This document shows, piece by piece, positions 1 to 8,738 of a stretch of 64,000 nucleotides of DNA. Location: NCBI GenBank assembly GCA_024229115.1, contig JAAEST010000053.1, positions 1-64,000 on the forward strand, written 5' to 3'. The notes below the pieces were generated by a model that did no database searches, was not told the DNA's origin, and saw nothing but the letters and a program-made list of their open reading frames with translations. The position numbers and the translations under genes are program-made. This DNA comes from Oligoflexia bacterium (GTDB lineage: Bacteria; Bdellovibrionota; Bacteriovoracia; Bacteriovoracales; Bacteriovoracaceae). Each line of letters starts with the position of its first letter. Position 1 is the stretch's first letter.

Positions 1-95
1 TTGGGCTCTACTCTACTTTAGCTAGCTTGATCTAGTTACGTCAGATTACCATTTGCTTAAAACGCTTTTATGGATCTCTTTTCTCATCTTTGTTC

Positions 96-109
96 CTGTC
101 CGAAGACAG
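96..109 (-). other. UUCG-tetraloop hairpin in operon leader
   Basis: On the minus strand the sequence reads CTGTC-TTCG-GACAG, a perfect 5-bp stem closed by a stable UUCG tetraloop, 14 bases downstream of the boxA-like element. Small stable hairpins around boxA are usual in rRNA leaders. The functional role is inferred. Confidence 0.5.
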
Positions 110-123
110 TCACTTTACATATA

Positions 124-140
124 TTCAAATTTTAAAGAGC
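124..140 (-). promoter_or_regulatory. boxA-like antitermination element
   Basis: The minus strand reads GCTCTTTAAAATTTGAA, very close to the rRNA-operon boxA (TGCTCTTTAACAATTTA in E. coli), which binds NusB/NusE. It lies about 80 bases downstream of a strong promoter, the expected place in an rRNA leader. The rRNA genes themselves would be left of the window. Confidence 0.65.
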
Positions 141-217
141 TGCACGATTCACGTAGGAAGTAATTTATCCTATTTTCAACTGGTTTGTGACCTGTTTAGT
201 GTTTCGCACGAGGGGTG

Positions 218-246
218 ATACTATAGATGTCATGCAGTCCCGTCAA
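218..246 (-). promoter_or_regulatory. Strong sigma-70-type promoter, probable rRNA operon P1
   Basis: On the minus strand there is a TTGACG -35 box (241-246), an exact 17-base spacer and a TAGTAT -10 box (218-223). A GC-rich discriminator (CACCCCTCG) follows, typical of stringently controlled rRNA promoters. Together with the A/T tract upstream and boxA downstream it forms a complete rRNA-type promoter/leader firing leftwards. The identity of the downstream genes is inferred. Confidence 0.7.
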
Positions 247-291
247 GAGTTTTTTTTATAAAAAGTAACTTTTTTTTAATTTTTTTTTAAA
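247..291 (-). promoter_or_regulatory. A/T-tract UP-element-like sequence
   Basis: Directly upstream of the -35 box on the minus strand lie phased A/T runs (almost no G or C between 249 and 291). This matches the position and composition of an UP element that binds the RNA polymerase alpha C-terminal domain at rRNA promoters. Confidence 0.5.
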
Positions 292-317
292 AGCCCCCAA
301 AGGCCCAATAGAATATG

Positions 318-323
318 TATAAT
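318..323 (+). promoter_or_regulatory. Possible -10 box for the rightward gene pair
   Basis: A perfect TATAAT hexamer sits 24 bases before the ATG at 348. No convincing -35 box is found 16-18 bases upstream, where the sequence is CCCCAA-like, so this is only a candidate promoter, divergent from the rRNA-type promoter. Confidence 0.35.
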
Positions 324-347
324 AAAGATAAGAAATAAGGATTTTTA

Positions 348-728
348 ATGGGATTCACGGAAGAATTATCAAATTTAGTAAATGGCTCAGCTATAAAAGG
401 GGCCTTCTTTTACTCTGCAGACGAAATATCTAATTATCAATGCCTCGCAAGTAATAGTGATAGTTATCAATCAGGTAATGACTACGTACTCTATCAACTT
501 AATTCTTTAGTAAGACTTCTTGCTAGAAAAAGAGATATCGTCTCTAAAGATTTATTGAATAGCATGTATGAAGATGAAGAACTTTGTATGATCATTGAAT
601 GGAATGATCACTGTAGAAAGATTTTTATTTTTGAATCTGAAGAAAATGTTTCTCAAGAGCTGGTTAATAAAGTTCAAGAAATAAAAAAGATATATCAAAA
701 ACATTTTTATCAATGGAGAGATCAGTAA
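348..728 (+). CDS. Hypothetical protein (126 aa)
   Basis: A small soluble protein of unknown function. It is preceded by a good ribosome site (AAGG, 8 bases before ATG). No signal peptide or membrane segment is visible. The alternation of short strands and helices around residues 15-60 and a strand-rich stretch at 80-100 weakly recall Roadblock/LC7 proteins, but no motif proves this. Its TAA stop shares a base with the ATG of the PilZ gene (TAATG), so the two are translationally coupled and may act together in c-di-GMP-dependent control. I do not recognise a family. Confidence 0.6.
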   Translation: MGFTEELSNLVNGSAIKGAFFYSADEISNYQCLASNSDSYQSGNDYVLYQLNSLVRLLARKRDIVSKDLLNSMYEDEELCMIIEWNDHCRKIFIFESEENVSQELVNKVQEIKKIYQKHFYQWRDQ

Positions 729-1132
729 TGGATTACTATAGATTCTTTCCTCGCTATAACGTTTTTCACTTAGAAGGCAAGGCAACTATTCCAGGAATGG
801 AGGAGCAGGTCTTAACTATTAAAGATATCTCATTAGGTGGAATACAAATACAAAGCCAAAATAAAATTGTTATCAATGACTATATAAGAATTAGTCTTCA
901 TATCAACACAAAAGAAAACTATGAGCTCTATATTAAACAAATCTGGATAGATGAAGTTAAAACAGATAAAGGCAGCGTCTTTAGAAGTGGTTATAAATTA
1001 AAGTTCTTAGAAAAAGAAAACTTTAACAAGTGGATGACTCTCCTAAAAGCATTGCACCTAGTTCGTCAAAAGAAGAGACTCGAAAGAAAAGAAAGAAAAA
1101 CTCAAAAAAGAATAGAGCCCAAATTAAAGTAA
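728..1132 (+). CDS. PilZ domain protein (c-di-GMP receptor)
   Basis: Nearly the whole 134-aa protein is one PilZ domain. The N-terminal R-F-F-P-R matches the RxxxR c-di-GMP-binding motif, and D-I-S-L-G-G about 28 residues later matches DxSxxG. The basic C-terminal tail (about 30 residues rich in K, R and E) is unusual and could mediate protein contacts. I chose ATG 728 over the in-frame ATG at 713 because GGAGAG lies 8 bases before it and the start overlaps the upstream stop. The gene is next to a polysaccharide locus, where PilZ proteins often act as switches, but a direct link is inference. Confidence 0.85.
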   Translation: MDYYRFFPRYNVFHLEGKATIPGMEEQVLTIKDISLGGIQIQSQNKIVINDYIRISLHINTKENYELYIKQIWIDEVKTDKGSVFRSGYKLKFLEKENFNKWMTLLKALHLVRQKKRLERKERKTQKRIEPKLK

Positions 1133-2311
1133 GACTTCTTTCAACTGTGCGGTCACTTTATTATTTAAGTTAATCGCAAAAGAATAAGAATCCTCAATTT
1201 TCTTTTGAAATTCTTGATCATGACATTGGATCATTTTAAATAAAGTAGAAAAGAGATTCAGCTGACCATAGTAATCATATGGTTTTACGGCCCAGCCGAG
1301 ATTATTCTTTGTCACAAGTTCCCCTGCACCACCAAGTCCTGTAGAGACGACGGGAACCTTTGCCATACATGCCTCAACTAATACTCTTCCAAAAGGTTCA
1401 GCACGATTACTAGTATGAAATAAACAGTCTATCTCAGAATAGATCTTAGTTGGATCTTTGAGACCTTCAAAAGAGAAAAAGGTTGAATCATATTTATTAA
1501 TCAGTTCTTTGTATTGATCTGTTATATTATTATGTCCACCATCAGTCTTATATATCTCCCCACCATATATTTTGATTTTATCTATATTCATGGCACGAAA
1601 TTCTTCTTCGTATAGAGAGAATAAAGTGATTGCATCGTGTACACCTTTCCACTCACTAAACATTGCAACAATACCAATAGAAAAAGAAGACTTTGTTCTT
1701 TGTTTGTTACAATCAATATTTTCACCAACGGGATTATAGACTGTCTTTACTCTGGCATTGCCATCAAAGAAATCAGATAACGATTGTGTAACATCAAAAC
1801 TATTACCAACGTGAGTTATTGTTTTTCTTAATCGCTGATTTAAGAATCGAATAAGATAATGAAAAATACCATTACGTGGTGGATAGTCCCTCCAATGCCA
1901 AATTAATCTTAGGTCTTGTGAGTGGAACAATATATAGAGAGAGAGTAAAACAGAGATTTTATTCCCATTCCCCCATAACAAAATGTCATCAGAAAGTTTT
2001 AGTCGTCTAATAGAATATAATGAATAAAATAACCCAATTAATATATTAATAAGATTAAAAAACTTTCCTGAACGTGAGACACCATAAAGTCCAGAATGAA
2101 ACTGAAAAAGTGTCACACAATCTTTTTCAAAACCTTGTGTCGCCAGGAATTTAAAAAAATCGTTCGCTTCTCTTTTGTGCTCAATAAAAGGAATGTAAAA
2201 CTTAATTTTAAGATTAGGGTTCTCTTTGTTCAAAAGCTTTGCTTGATGAACCATAGATCTTTCTGCACCACCAACTTTAGGGGTATTCATAAAGATAGCT
2301 AACTCTCTCAT
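1124..2311 (-). CDS. Glycosyltransferase, GT4-like (GT-B fold)
   Basis: A 395-aa retaining-type glycosyltransferase. The N-terminal M-N-T-P-K-V-G-G-A-E-R matches the glycine-rich loop of family 4, and near residue 310 E-P-F-G-R-V-L-V-E is the E-x7-E nucleotide-sugar motif, followed by G-L-G-G-A-G-E-L-V. It is the last gene of a five-gene leftward operon and its start overlaps the stop of the preceding transferase by 4 bases. It likely adds one sugar to a lipid-linked polysaccharide repeat in the cytoplasm; donor and acceptor cannot be read from sequence. Its 3' end overlaps the convergent PilZ gene by 9 bases. Confidence 0.85.
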   Translation of the reverse strand: MRELAIFMNTPKVGGAERSMVHQAKLLNKENPNLKIKFYIPFIEHKREANDFFKFLATQGFEKDCVTLFQFHSGLYGVSRSGKFFNLINILIGLFYSLYSIRRLKLSDDILLWGNGNKISVLLSLYILFHSQDLRLIWHWRDYPPRNGIFHYLIRFLNQRLRKTITHVGNSFDVTQSLSDFFDGNARVKTVYNPVGENIDCNKQRTKSSFSIGIVAMFSEWKGVHDAITLFSLYEEEFRAMNIDKIKIYGGEIYKTDGGHNNITDQYKELINKYDSTFFSFEGLKDPTKIYSEIDCLFHTSNRAEPFGRVLVEACMAKVPVVSTGLGGAGELVTKNNLGWAVKPYDYYGQLNLFSTLFKMIQCHDQEFQKKIEDSYSFAINLNNKVTAQLKEVLL

Positions 2312-3351
2312 GAGTTTTCCTTAGGAATATTATTTTTAAAAACTAAACCTAAAAGGTCATCATAGCGGATGAGAGAGTGAGAACTATTTGTATGTTCAAA
2401 AACTTGGCGACTTAAGCTTAAATATTCGTCATGACTTTCAACAAAAATCTGTGCAGATAAAGTATCGTCTAAAACGATGCCGGTATTCCTGTGGTGTACC
2501 GCTTCGGGTAAACCTCCATATGGAGAAACAACAGAAGGTATGCCATATTTACCGGCTTCCAATACAGTCAAACCGAAACCTTCGTAAAAACCCAAGTGAG
2601 AATGATCGAGAGAAAGAAGGATATTATAATGTGATCTTTGAAAAACTTTTTCTCTTTCTTCATCTGAGATATTTTTAATAGAATGAATTTTAATTTTACT
2701 TGAAGGCCACCTATTTTCAGCAGTAACAAACAACTCAATGTCTTGAGGAATGAGTGTTTGGACTTTTTCGAGAAATTTAACTGTCCCATCCATATTTTTG
2801 TGAGGGACATCTCTCGCAACACAGACAAAGCGAAGAATACTCTCTCTATCTTGAAGGGTAACTCTTTTTGCACCGACTGTATCAATACAGTTATGAAAGA
2901 CAACATCTCTTTCACAAGAAGAAGCGTAACCCTTTTGACATAACTTATTCTTTGTAAAACTAGAAATAAAGAAATTAAAATGAGATGTTTCAAGATAATC
3001 GAGCATTCCTCTTTTAAGGACATTTTTCACAAACTTTTTTATAGGGTTAGGAGAATGAAAAAGAATCTCACTACCATGAATGAAGTTAATATGTTTTTTT
3101 GCTATCTTTTTGGCCGAATGTCCGGCCATATAATGAATATGTAAAGCAAAGTCATAGCCTTGATGTTGATTGAGATCCTTCAACTCTGAATAGTTTGTCC
3201 AAACAAAAATATCAGGACGAATACCTATACTTAAAAGAGACTTTCTAATATTTGATGCAAAAGTAGAAAGACCACCTAATTTAGGAGGGTAATCTGGTGT
3301 CGTGATAATGACTCGTGGACCTTCATGGCCACTCTCTTTAATAAAAGGCAT
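2308..3351 (-). CDS. Glycosyltransferase, GT4-like
   Basis: A 347-aa GT-B protein. The Y-P-P-K-L-G-G-L-S-T-F loop near residue 20 and E-G-F-G-L-T-V-L-E with P-Y-G-G-L-P-E-A-V near residue 265 are the standard N- and C-lobe signatures. The central domain has the usual C-V-A-R-D-x-x-x-K-N strand-loop that starts the second Rossmann lobe. It overlaps the downstream transferase by 4 bases and follows the WecA-like gene at 39 bases. It probably acts in assembly of the same polysaccharide repeat unit. Confidence 0.85.
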   Translation of the reverse strand: MPFIKESGHEGPRVIITTPDYPPKLGGLSTFASNIRKSLLSIGIRPDIFVWTNYSELKDLNQHQGYDFALHIHYMAGHSAKKIAKKHINFIHGSEILFHSPNPIKKFVKNVLKRGMLDYLETSHFNFFISSFTKNKLCQKGYASSCERDVVFHNCIDTVGAKRVTLQDRESILRFVCVARDVPHKNMDGTVKFLEKVQTLIPQDIELFVTAENRWPSSKIKIHSIKNISDEEREKVFQRSHYNILLSLDHSHLGFYEGFGLTVLEAGKYGIPSVVSPYGGLPEAVHHRNTGIVLDDTLSAQIFVESHDEYLSLSRQVFEHTNSSHSLIRYDDLLGLVFKNNIPKENS

Positions 3352-3390
3352 GTCATTATTATAAGTGAGAACTTAAAGTGGTGGTAGGAT

Positions 3391-4671
3391 TTATGCAGCT
3401 TTTTTATCGTCGTCTTTATCGCTTCCTGCCGGCTCGCTTCCGTTAGGAAGCTCATCATTTAATAAATCATCTTCAAGACCTTCCGTAGAGATATGGAACT
3501 CAAAAGAGTCGATACTTTGACTATTAATGACTGAAACCTCTTTTTTACGAAGGTAATTGAATAAAGCTGTTGGAGTAAGCTCGATACTTTTAGCCGTGTG
3601 CCAGTGCTTAGCACCTACAGTTAAGTAAAGTGCACAGAGAAATGTTGTCATCGCAAAGAAACCGACAACAGGTCCAACCCAATGAGTGATAGTAAAAGTA
3701 ACAACCATCGACCAACCATAGCTGATTCCCATTAAGCTTGAAGCAGCACTTGGTGAGAATTTATGATAATTTCTAAGGATATGGTGGACATGATACTTAT
3801 CCCCCTTAAATGGAGATTTTCGGTTGTAGATTCTTCTTAAGAAGCTCAAACCAAGTTCTACCATTGGAAGAACAAGAGGAATTAAAGACATCGCGAATGA
3901 TTCAATTCGCCCAATGCGCATGTCAATCATATCTATAAAGAGAAGATTCGCACAAAGCAGCCCCGTGAAACCGATAAAACTCCCCCCAATCTCTCCTAAG
4001 TGAATCTTAGCAGGTTCTTTATTGAAGAAATAAAAACTAGCAAGAGTTGTAAATGTAATAAGAGAAGTAATCACTACGGCCGGTGATTGAAAGTTGAGCC
4101 CACACACAAAGAGGGCCCCAAATGTAACTGACGCTAACTTAATAGTGAGAGTGTCGAGACCATCTAAGAGGTTCGATCCGTTGAGAACTCCCATACCGAA
4201 GAAGAACATAACAACAAAAGCAGCACTTGATAGTTTATAGTAGATCATATGAGAGGCCATAATTGAAAAAATGGTCACTGTCATAAATTGGAATATTAAT
4301 TTAACAATTGGTCTTAGTTCATACTTATCATCTAGATAGCCATAGGTAATAAGAATTGAAGAACTAATCAACCAATACTTAATCACCTTTAATTGATATT
4401 GATCAAAAAATTGTTCGAATGATGGCGTTAGATAAATAAAGAGAACACTTCCGACTATTCCTAAAGAAAGAGGAAGCCCACCCAATTGAACTGCATTGGT
4501 AGTACTCTTACGGGCCGGAACATAGAAAATCCTCTTAAGAAATCCAGACTCAAAATTATGAAGTTTTGTTAGAAAGAAGAATCCAATAAAAGTGAATGCA
4601 AAAGTACAGGATAAAAGTATCCCGACTTCATTTGTAAGTACCTTTGCTAAAAATTCAGTATTATTGGTCAT
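3391..4671 (-). CDS. WecA/MraY-family undecaprenyl-phosphate sugar-1-phosphate transferase
   Basis: A 426-aa polytopic membrane protein with about ten hydrophobic segments. Family signatures are present: D-D-K-Y-E-L at about 114-119 (Mg-binding DD), N-L-L-D-G-L-D-T-L near 167-175, L-G-E-I-G-G-S near 222 and D-K-Y-H-V-H-H near 290. It should transfer a sugar-1-phosphate from a UDP-sugar to undecaprenyl phosphate and so start polysaccharide repeat synthesis. Being inside a glycosyltransferase cluster it is more likely WecA/WbcO-like than peptidoglycan MraY. A charged cytoplasmic tail of about 80 residues ends in D/K-rich sequence. GGAG lies just before ATG. Confidence 0.88.
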   Translation of the reverse strand: MTNNTEFLAKVLTNEVGILLSCTFAFTFIGFFFLTKLHNFESGFLKRIFYVPARKSTTNAVQLGGLPLSLGIVGSVLFIYLTPSFEQFFDQYQLKVIKYWLISSSILITYGYLDDKYELRPIVKLIFQFMTVTIFSIMASHMIYYKLSSAAFVVMFFFGMGVLNGSNLLDGLDTLTIKLASVTFGALFVCGLNFQSPAVVITSLITFTTLASFYFFNKEPAKIHLGEIGGSFIGFTGLLCANLLFIDMIDMRIGRIESFAMSLIPLVLPMVELGLSFLRRIYNRKSPFKGDKYHVHHILRNYHKFSPSAASSLMGISYGWSMVVTFTITHWVGPVVGFFAMTTFLCALYLTVGAKHWHTAKSIELTPTALFNYLRKKEVSVINSQSIDSFEFHISTEGLEDDLLNDELPNGSEPAGSDKDDDKKAA

Positions 4672-4719
4672 TCGTTCTCCAATATATACTTTTCGGAAAA
4701 TTTACTTGGGTAATTTAAT

Positions 4720-5850
4720 TTAAATCAATAATTTTTGATAAAACGCTAATTGTTTTTGGGCCGAAATTTCCCATTTAAAAAGGCGACCATGAGCTAATGA
4801 TTCTCGAGACTTAGAAAGGTAGAGTTCATCATCCCCTAATAACCGAGTAATATACTTCACCAAACGTTGCCAGTCGCCCCTCTGAGATTGGAGATCTTTG
4901 AGCAGAATATCACTTGGGCCGGGGACTTCGTAACCGACAGTAGGAATTCCTCTAAGCATTAGTTCTAAAAGGCCAAAACCAAAACTTTCAAGATGACTTG
5001 GGAAAAGACCAATCTTAGTATTTCCCAAAAGCTCATTAAGCTGAGTGGGATCAAAGTGCATAATAATATTTAAGTTCGCATGAACTTCAGGATTAAATTT
5101 TGATAAGACTTCCTCTTTGTTCTTATAACGCCCCTTACACCCCAAGAGATTAAACTTTGTTTCTGGAAACTCCTTAAGCACTTCTCTCACAATTTTTGGA
5201 AACTCTAACTCTCCTTTTCTGGGATCAAAACTCCCTATAAAGGAAATTTCATTAAAACCAACTCGTTGTTTTTCACAATCAAAACTAGCTTCATCTTTTT
5301 CAAAGTAACCGTAAGGACCAACGAGGATTTTTGATTCCTTGATTCCTAGTGAAACTATCTTCTGCTTATCAAGCTCATTAGGGACGTTGATACAGTCCGC
5401 ATTTTTTAAGCATTTTAAAGATATTTTTCTTCTTTCTTTATAAGGATATTTATTCAAAGTACTATAAACAATCTCTTTTAATGTATTCTTAAGACTTGGT
5501 ACTGTTGGTAATCTCAACGTATCAAAATGATTAACTAAGAGAACACTTCTAACACACAAAATTCCATTGAACTTTATTTCTGTTCTTTCATAAGGAAGAT
5601 AAGTATTTTCAACTTCAATAATGTCATAATTACTCCCCTCCCTTTCTATATAGTCTTTAATAAGTGGTGCATATTTATCGATGCGTTCATCTTCTGAAAG
5701 ACGAGTTAACTCTTCATTAGCATAGGTCTCTGGACCAACTAATTTTACCTCTGCACCAGCTTGTAAAAATGATTGGTAGTTCTCTAGATATACCTTGGCA
5801 CCGCCTAGAGTTGGATCAAGAGGAAGATGGCAAATCATCAAGATTTTCAT
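4720..5850 (-). CDS. Glycosyltransferase, GT4-like
   Basis: A 376-aa GT-B transferase. It opens M-K-I-L-M-I-C-H-L-P and carries P-T-L-G-G-A-K-V-Y near residue 15. E-S-F-G-F-G-L-L-E and P-G-P-S-D-I-L near residue 290 are the donor-binding motif. The second lobe starts with S-F-I-G-S-F-D-P-R-K-G-E. It overlaps the upstream transferase gene by 4 bases and precedes the WecA-like gene by 48 bases, so one transcript probably covers 6956 to 1124. The sugar specificity is unknown. Confidence 0.85.
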   Translation of the reverse strand: MKILMICHLPLDPTLGGAKVYLENYQSFLQAGAEVKLVGPETYANEELTRLSEDERIDKYAPLIKDYIEREGSNYDIIEVENTYLPYERTEIKFNGILCVRSVLLVNHFDTLRLPTVPSLKNTLKEIVYSTLNKYPYKERRKISLKCLKNADCINVPNELDKQKIVSLGIKESKILVGPYGYFEKDEASFDCEKQRVGFNEISFIGSFDPRKGELEFPKIVREVLKEFPETKFNLLGCKGRYKNKEEVLSKFNPEVHANLNIIMHFDPTQLNELLGNTKIGLFPSHLESFGFGLLELMLRGIPTVGYEVPGPSDILLKDLQSQRGDWQRLVKYITRLLGDDELYLSKSRESLAHGRLFKWEISAQKQLAFYQKLLI

Positions 5851-6956
5851 CCACGTACCTCATTGGTAATCTCAGTGACGAGTGTTTTCCATTCGAAATT
5901 TTGCGAATAAAAATTTTGAATTTCGTGTGAATCATAAGACGATTTATTAACAAGGATTGTATTTTCAATAAGCTCAATAAATGAGTCCATATTGTCATGA
6001 GACAAATAGAGAGGTCCATTTATAAGTTTCTCATCAGAGGTAAAACTCTTAACAGAAAGGACATTCACTCCATGTGCAAGTGCACCCATGACAGAACCTC
6101 TTCTGGTAGAGACACCATCGGAGAAATAGGCCAGCAAATACCTAGACTCATTTAACTTATCACTTACTTGTTTATCATCAAGCCTACCAAGAAATTTAAA
6201 ACTATTATTCTCAGGACAATAGCTTGGCCTCTCAAGACCAATAAACTCGACTTCAAATTCATATTTCTCATTCAGTTTATCTAAGCCAGCTAATAGTTCT
6301 GGTACTTGTTTTGATAAGTGATCTGAACCGAAGTGAACAATTTTAACTCTTTGTCCAACATGATCGAAGTTTTTAATATTTGAAGGAACAAAAAGAAGAT
6401 ATGACTTATCCTTAATAACAGGAGCTGACTCATTAAGCATTTTGTAAAAATGAGAACAACTAAAGAAGCACTTTGAAGCTGTTAAGCTTGAGATTGTAAT
6501 CATGACCTTGTGGAGATAATGAAGTACTTTTTCTTTAGGATGATTATTATTTGGATGCCAAAGCTCATGAATAAATAGATAGATCTTATGATCTGGAGAT
6601 AAAAACCTTAAAAACACGAGCATTAAAGGAAGAAAGAGATTTATCCCAGAGTACTTAGAGTACATATGAGGAACATATTGAATAAGAAGTTTTTCTCCAT
6701 AAGACTTCTTTTGAAAAACTAATTTAAAAAGAATCTGGCAAAAGGTAGAAAATCCCCAGTTTTCAAAGGCAAGAACGCTGTTGAAGTGATGCTTACTATC
6801 CTCAGGTAAACTCTTACCCGAGCCAGTTACTAGGTTGATATTAAAAACCTTCCCTAACTTAAGAGAAAAAAGTGTTGAAAAGGCCCCAAGCCCATCCTGA
6901 TCAGGGTGAAATTTTGGGGAGAGAATTGTTAATTTCTCATTATCGTTTAAAATCAT
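5847..6956 (-). CDS. Glycosyltransferase-like protein (divergent GT-B)
   Basis: A 369-aa protein, first gene of the leftward glycosyltransferase operon. The N-terminal half opens with L-S-P-K-F-H-P-D-Q-D-G-L-G-A-F, a variant of the GT-B glycine loop. The C-terminal half has R-R-G-S-V-M-G-A-L-A-H-G, seen in some GT4 relatives, in place of the classic E-x7-E, so donor binding may differ from its neighbours. It could be an active transferase of a less common subfamily or a specialised one; context favours polysaccharide assembly. It diverges from the next gene with a gap of under 50 bases. Confidence 0.7.
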   Translation of the reverse strand: MILNDNEKLTILSPKFHPDQDGLGAFSTLFSLKLGKVFNINLVTGSGKSLPEDSKHHFNSVLAFENWGFSTFCQILFKLVFQKKSYGEKLLIQYVPHMYSKYSGINLFLPLMLVFLRFLSPDHKIYLFIHELWHPNNNHPKEKVLHYLHKVMITISSLTASKCFFSCSHFYKMLNESAPVIKDKSYLLFVPSNIKNFDHVGQRVKIVHFGSDHLSKQVPELLAGLDKLNEKYEFEVEFIGLERPSYCPENNSFKFLGRLDDKQVSDKLNESRYLLAYFSDGVSTRRGSVMGALAHGVNVLSVKSFTSDEKLINGPLYLSHDNMDSFIELIENTILVNKSSYDSHEIQNFYSQNFEWKTLVTEITNEVRG

Positions 6957-7004
6957 ATTATTAGTATTTTAGCTCATTTAGAGATTAATTAAAGAGTGAA
7001 TTCA

Positions 7005-8147
7005 ATGAAAAAAAATATCGCTGTTTTTGTCCATGAGGCACTTAATGGAGTTGGGCATACCAACGCTATGCTTGAAGTTTTGAGAAGATTCCCCCTCACT
7101 AAAGGTGATCGGATCGATTTCGTTTGCTTTGAATTTGACTCTCCTCAAGAGCTCGTTCAAATAGACGGAGTTGAAGTTAATATTCACCAAGTTCCCTTCC
7201 CCAATATCAAGCCATTTTTATTAAAGATGATTTGGTTTCACATCTATACTTGGTTTTTAACACTCTCAAAGTATCAAAACTTTAAGAGGATAAGTATAGG
7301 ACTAGCCGCTTTCAATTGTAACTATATTAATATTCAATTTGTGCATGAGATGTGGGAGAAATACTACTTTCAGGCCAGTAAAATGCCTATCTATAAGAGA
7401 ATTTATAAAAGACTTCTCTTTACCTACTTTAGAATCGCTGAAAATCTCTATTACTCTCGCTCAAATATAAAACTTATTTGTCTAAGCTCCTTTATAAGGG
7501 ACTATCTCAAAGAGAAATACTCAAAAAGTGATGAAGACTGCTTACTTGCTTATAGTGGAACTAATATCAATTCATATTATCCTTTAGAAATTGAAAGATC
7601 TGAATTGTTTAATCAGCTTGTAACTAGCTATCCACAATTAAAGGATATCAATATAGATAAACCTATCTATCTCTTTGTAGGAGCCTTTGAAAGAAAGGGT
7701 CTACCATATGCTCTTAATTCATTGGAGCATGTCGATGATGCTCAAATTATTATTGTAGGAAAACCTGAAGCTGGTAACCAAGCCCCCAGTGTTCCTGCAA
7801 ACGTAAAGGCCTATTGGGTTCACTTCACAAAAGAACTAAATCTTTTCTATAACCTTGCAGACGCATTTCTCTTTCCAACTCTCTATGAGCCATTTGGCTT
7901 AGTTATCGTTGAAGCTGCGGCTTGCGGTATCAAAGTCTTTGTGACAAAAGATGAAGTCGGTGCAAGTGAGATCTTTTCTAACCAAAAAGACATCGAGTTT
8001 ATTCCAAAAATGACTAACTTTGATATCAAAGATGTTCGTGTCTTAAGTTACTCTGAAAGAAAAGAAAATAGAGACTCTCGAATGAGTGTTGTTAATCAAC
8101 ATAGTTGGGATGGAGCCTCTGAAAAATGGTTTCAGGCTATCTTTTAA
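7005..8147 (+). CDS. Glycosyltransferase, GT4-like
   Basis: A 380-aa GT-B transferase. It starts M-K-K-N-I-A-V-F-V-H-E with L-N-G-V-G-H-T-N. The second lobe starts F-V-G-A-F-E-R-K-G-L-P and E-P-F-G-L-V-I-V-E near residue 295 is the E-x7-E motif. ATG 7005 was chosen over a GTG at 6996 because AAGAG lies 8 bases before the ATG. The 3' end overlaps the convergent SLBB gene by 11 bases. It belongs to the polysaccharide locus but is transcribed opposite to the five-gene cluster. Confidence 0.83.
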   Translation: MKKNIAVFVHEALNGVGHTNAMLEVLRRFPLTKGDRIDFVCFEFDSPQELVQIDGVEVNIHQVPFPNIKPFLLKMIWFHIYTWFLTLSKYQNFKRISIGLAAFNCNYINIQFVHEMWEKYYFQASKMPIYKRIYKRLLFTYFRIAENLYYSRSNIKLICLSSFIRDYLKEKYSKSDEDCLLAYSGTNINSYYPLEIERSELFNQLVTSYPQLKDINIDKPIYLFVGAFERKGLPYALNSLEHVDDAQIIIVGKPEAGNQAPSVPANVKAYWVHFTKELNLFYNLADAFLFPTLYEPFGLVIVEAAACGIKVFVTKDEVGASEIFSNQKDIEFIPKMTNFDIKDVRVLSYSERKENRDSRMSVVNQHSWDGASEKWFQAIF

Positions 8148-8694
8148 CTTCTCTATAAAGAAGAATAGAGCTTAAAACTGTCGCGATTACCCCAAAAAGA
8201 CTTGTGTAATAAGAACGATCTTCAAGATAATCATTCTTTTCGATAAAGATAGTATCATTTGGTTGAAGAACTGCATTGAAAGCATCATCTTCACCACCAC
8301 CTTCTAGATTATAGAACTCGTTTTGAAGCTTACCTTCTGATCTTCTGGTAAGACGAACCTTATCTAAAGTTGCTCTTTGCTTTGGTCCACCGGCCATTGA
8401 AAGACCCTGAACAAGTGTTGTGTCGAGAGGCACAAAATGAAGTCCACTTTTATTAATTTCACCCCAAAAATGGACAGGAATTAGAACTTTTCCTTTAACT
8501 GAAGGTGAATAATACACCGCACCAGAACTTTTTCCTAGTTTCTTTACCTCTGAAGGCAGGGCCAATTCTCGAATATTGAATTCTTTAGAACTCTTCTTCG
8601 CCTTTGCTGAAGGCTGATTCGCCTGTTGTGCCAATAGAGGATTAAAAATTAATAAATAAGAAAGTACTGTTGCTAATATTCGTTTTGTAATCAT
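8137..8694 (-). CDS. Small SLBB-type polysaccharide export-like protein
   Basis: A 185-aa envelope protein with a signal peptide (about 22 residues ending L-L-A-Q). An SLBB-like beta-grasp region follows (roughly 70-150, with V-H-F-W-G-E-I-N-K-S-G and L-V-Q-G-L-S-M-A-G-G). A single hydrophobic helix near the C-terminus (about 165-180) ends in basic residues. Wza-type export proteins have this soluble fold but are about 350-380 aa, so this is a minimal version that may dock on, rather than form, the outer-membrane pore. No lipobox is seen. The start codon lies inside a perfect inverted repeat (8692-8711) and no clear ribosome site precedes it. Confidence 0.7.
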   Translation of the reverse strand: MITKRILATVLSYLLIFNPLLAQQANQPSAKAKKSSKEFNIRELALPSEVKKLGKSSGAVYYSPSVKGKVLIPVHFWGEINKSGLHFVPLDTTLVQGLSMAGGPKQRATLDKVRLTRRSEGKLQNEFYNLEGGGEDDAFNAVLQPNDTIFIEKNDYLEDRSYYTSLFGVIATVLSSILLYREVKR

Positions 8695-8711
8695 GCTAAA
8701 ATATTAGCATG
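8692..8711. repeat. Inverted repeat over the SLBB start codon
   Basis: CATGCTAA (8692-8699) and TTAGCATG (8704-8711) are perfect 8-bp arms around a 4-base centre, in the gap between the divergent SLBB and polymerase genes. The left arm contains the SLBB start codon. It could be an operator controlling both directions or an mRNA hairpin that hides the AUG. Function is inferred. Confidence 0.55.
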
Positions 8712-8738
8712 TTTAAAATTAAATCATCAATGAGTTAA

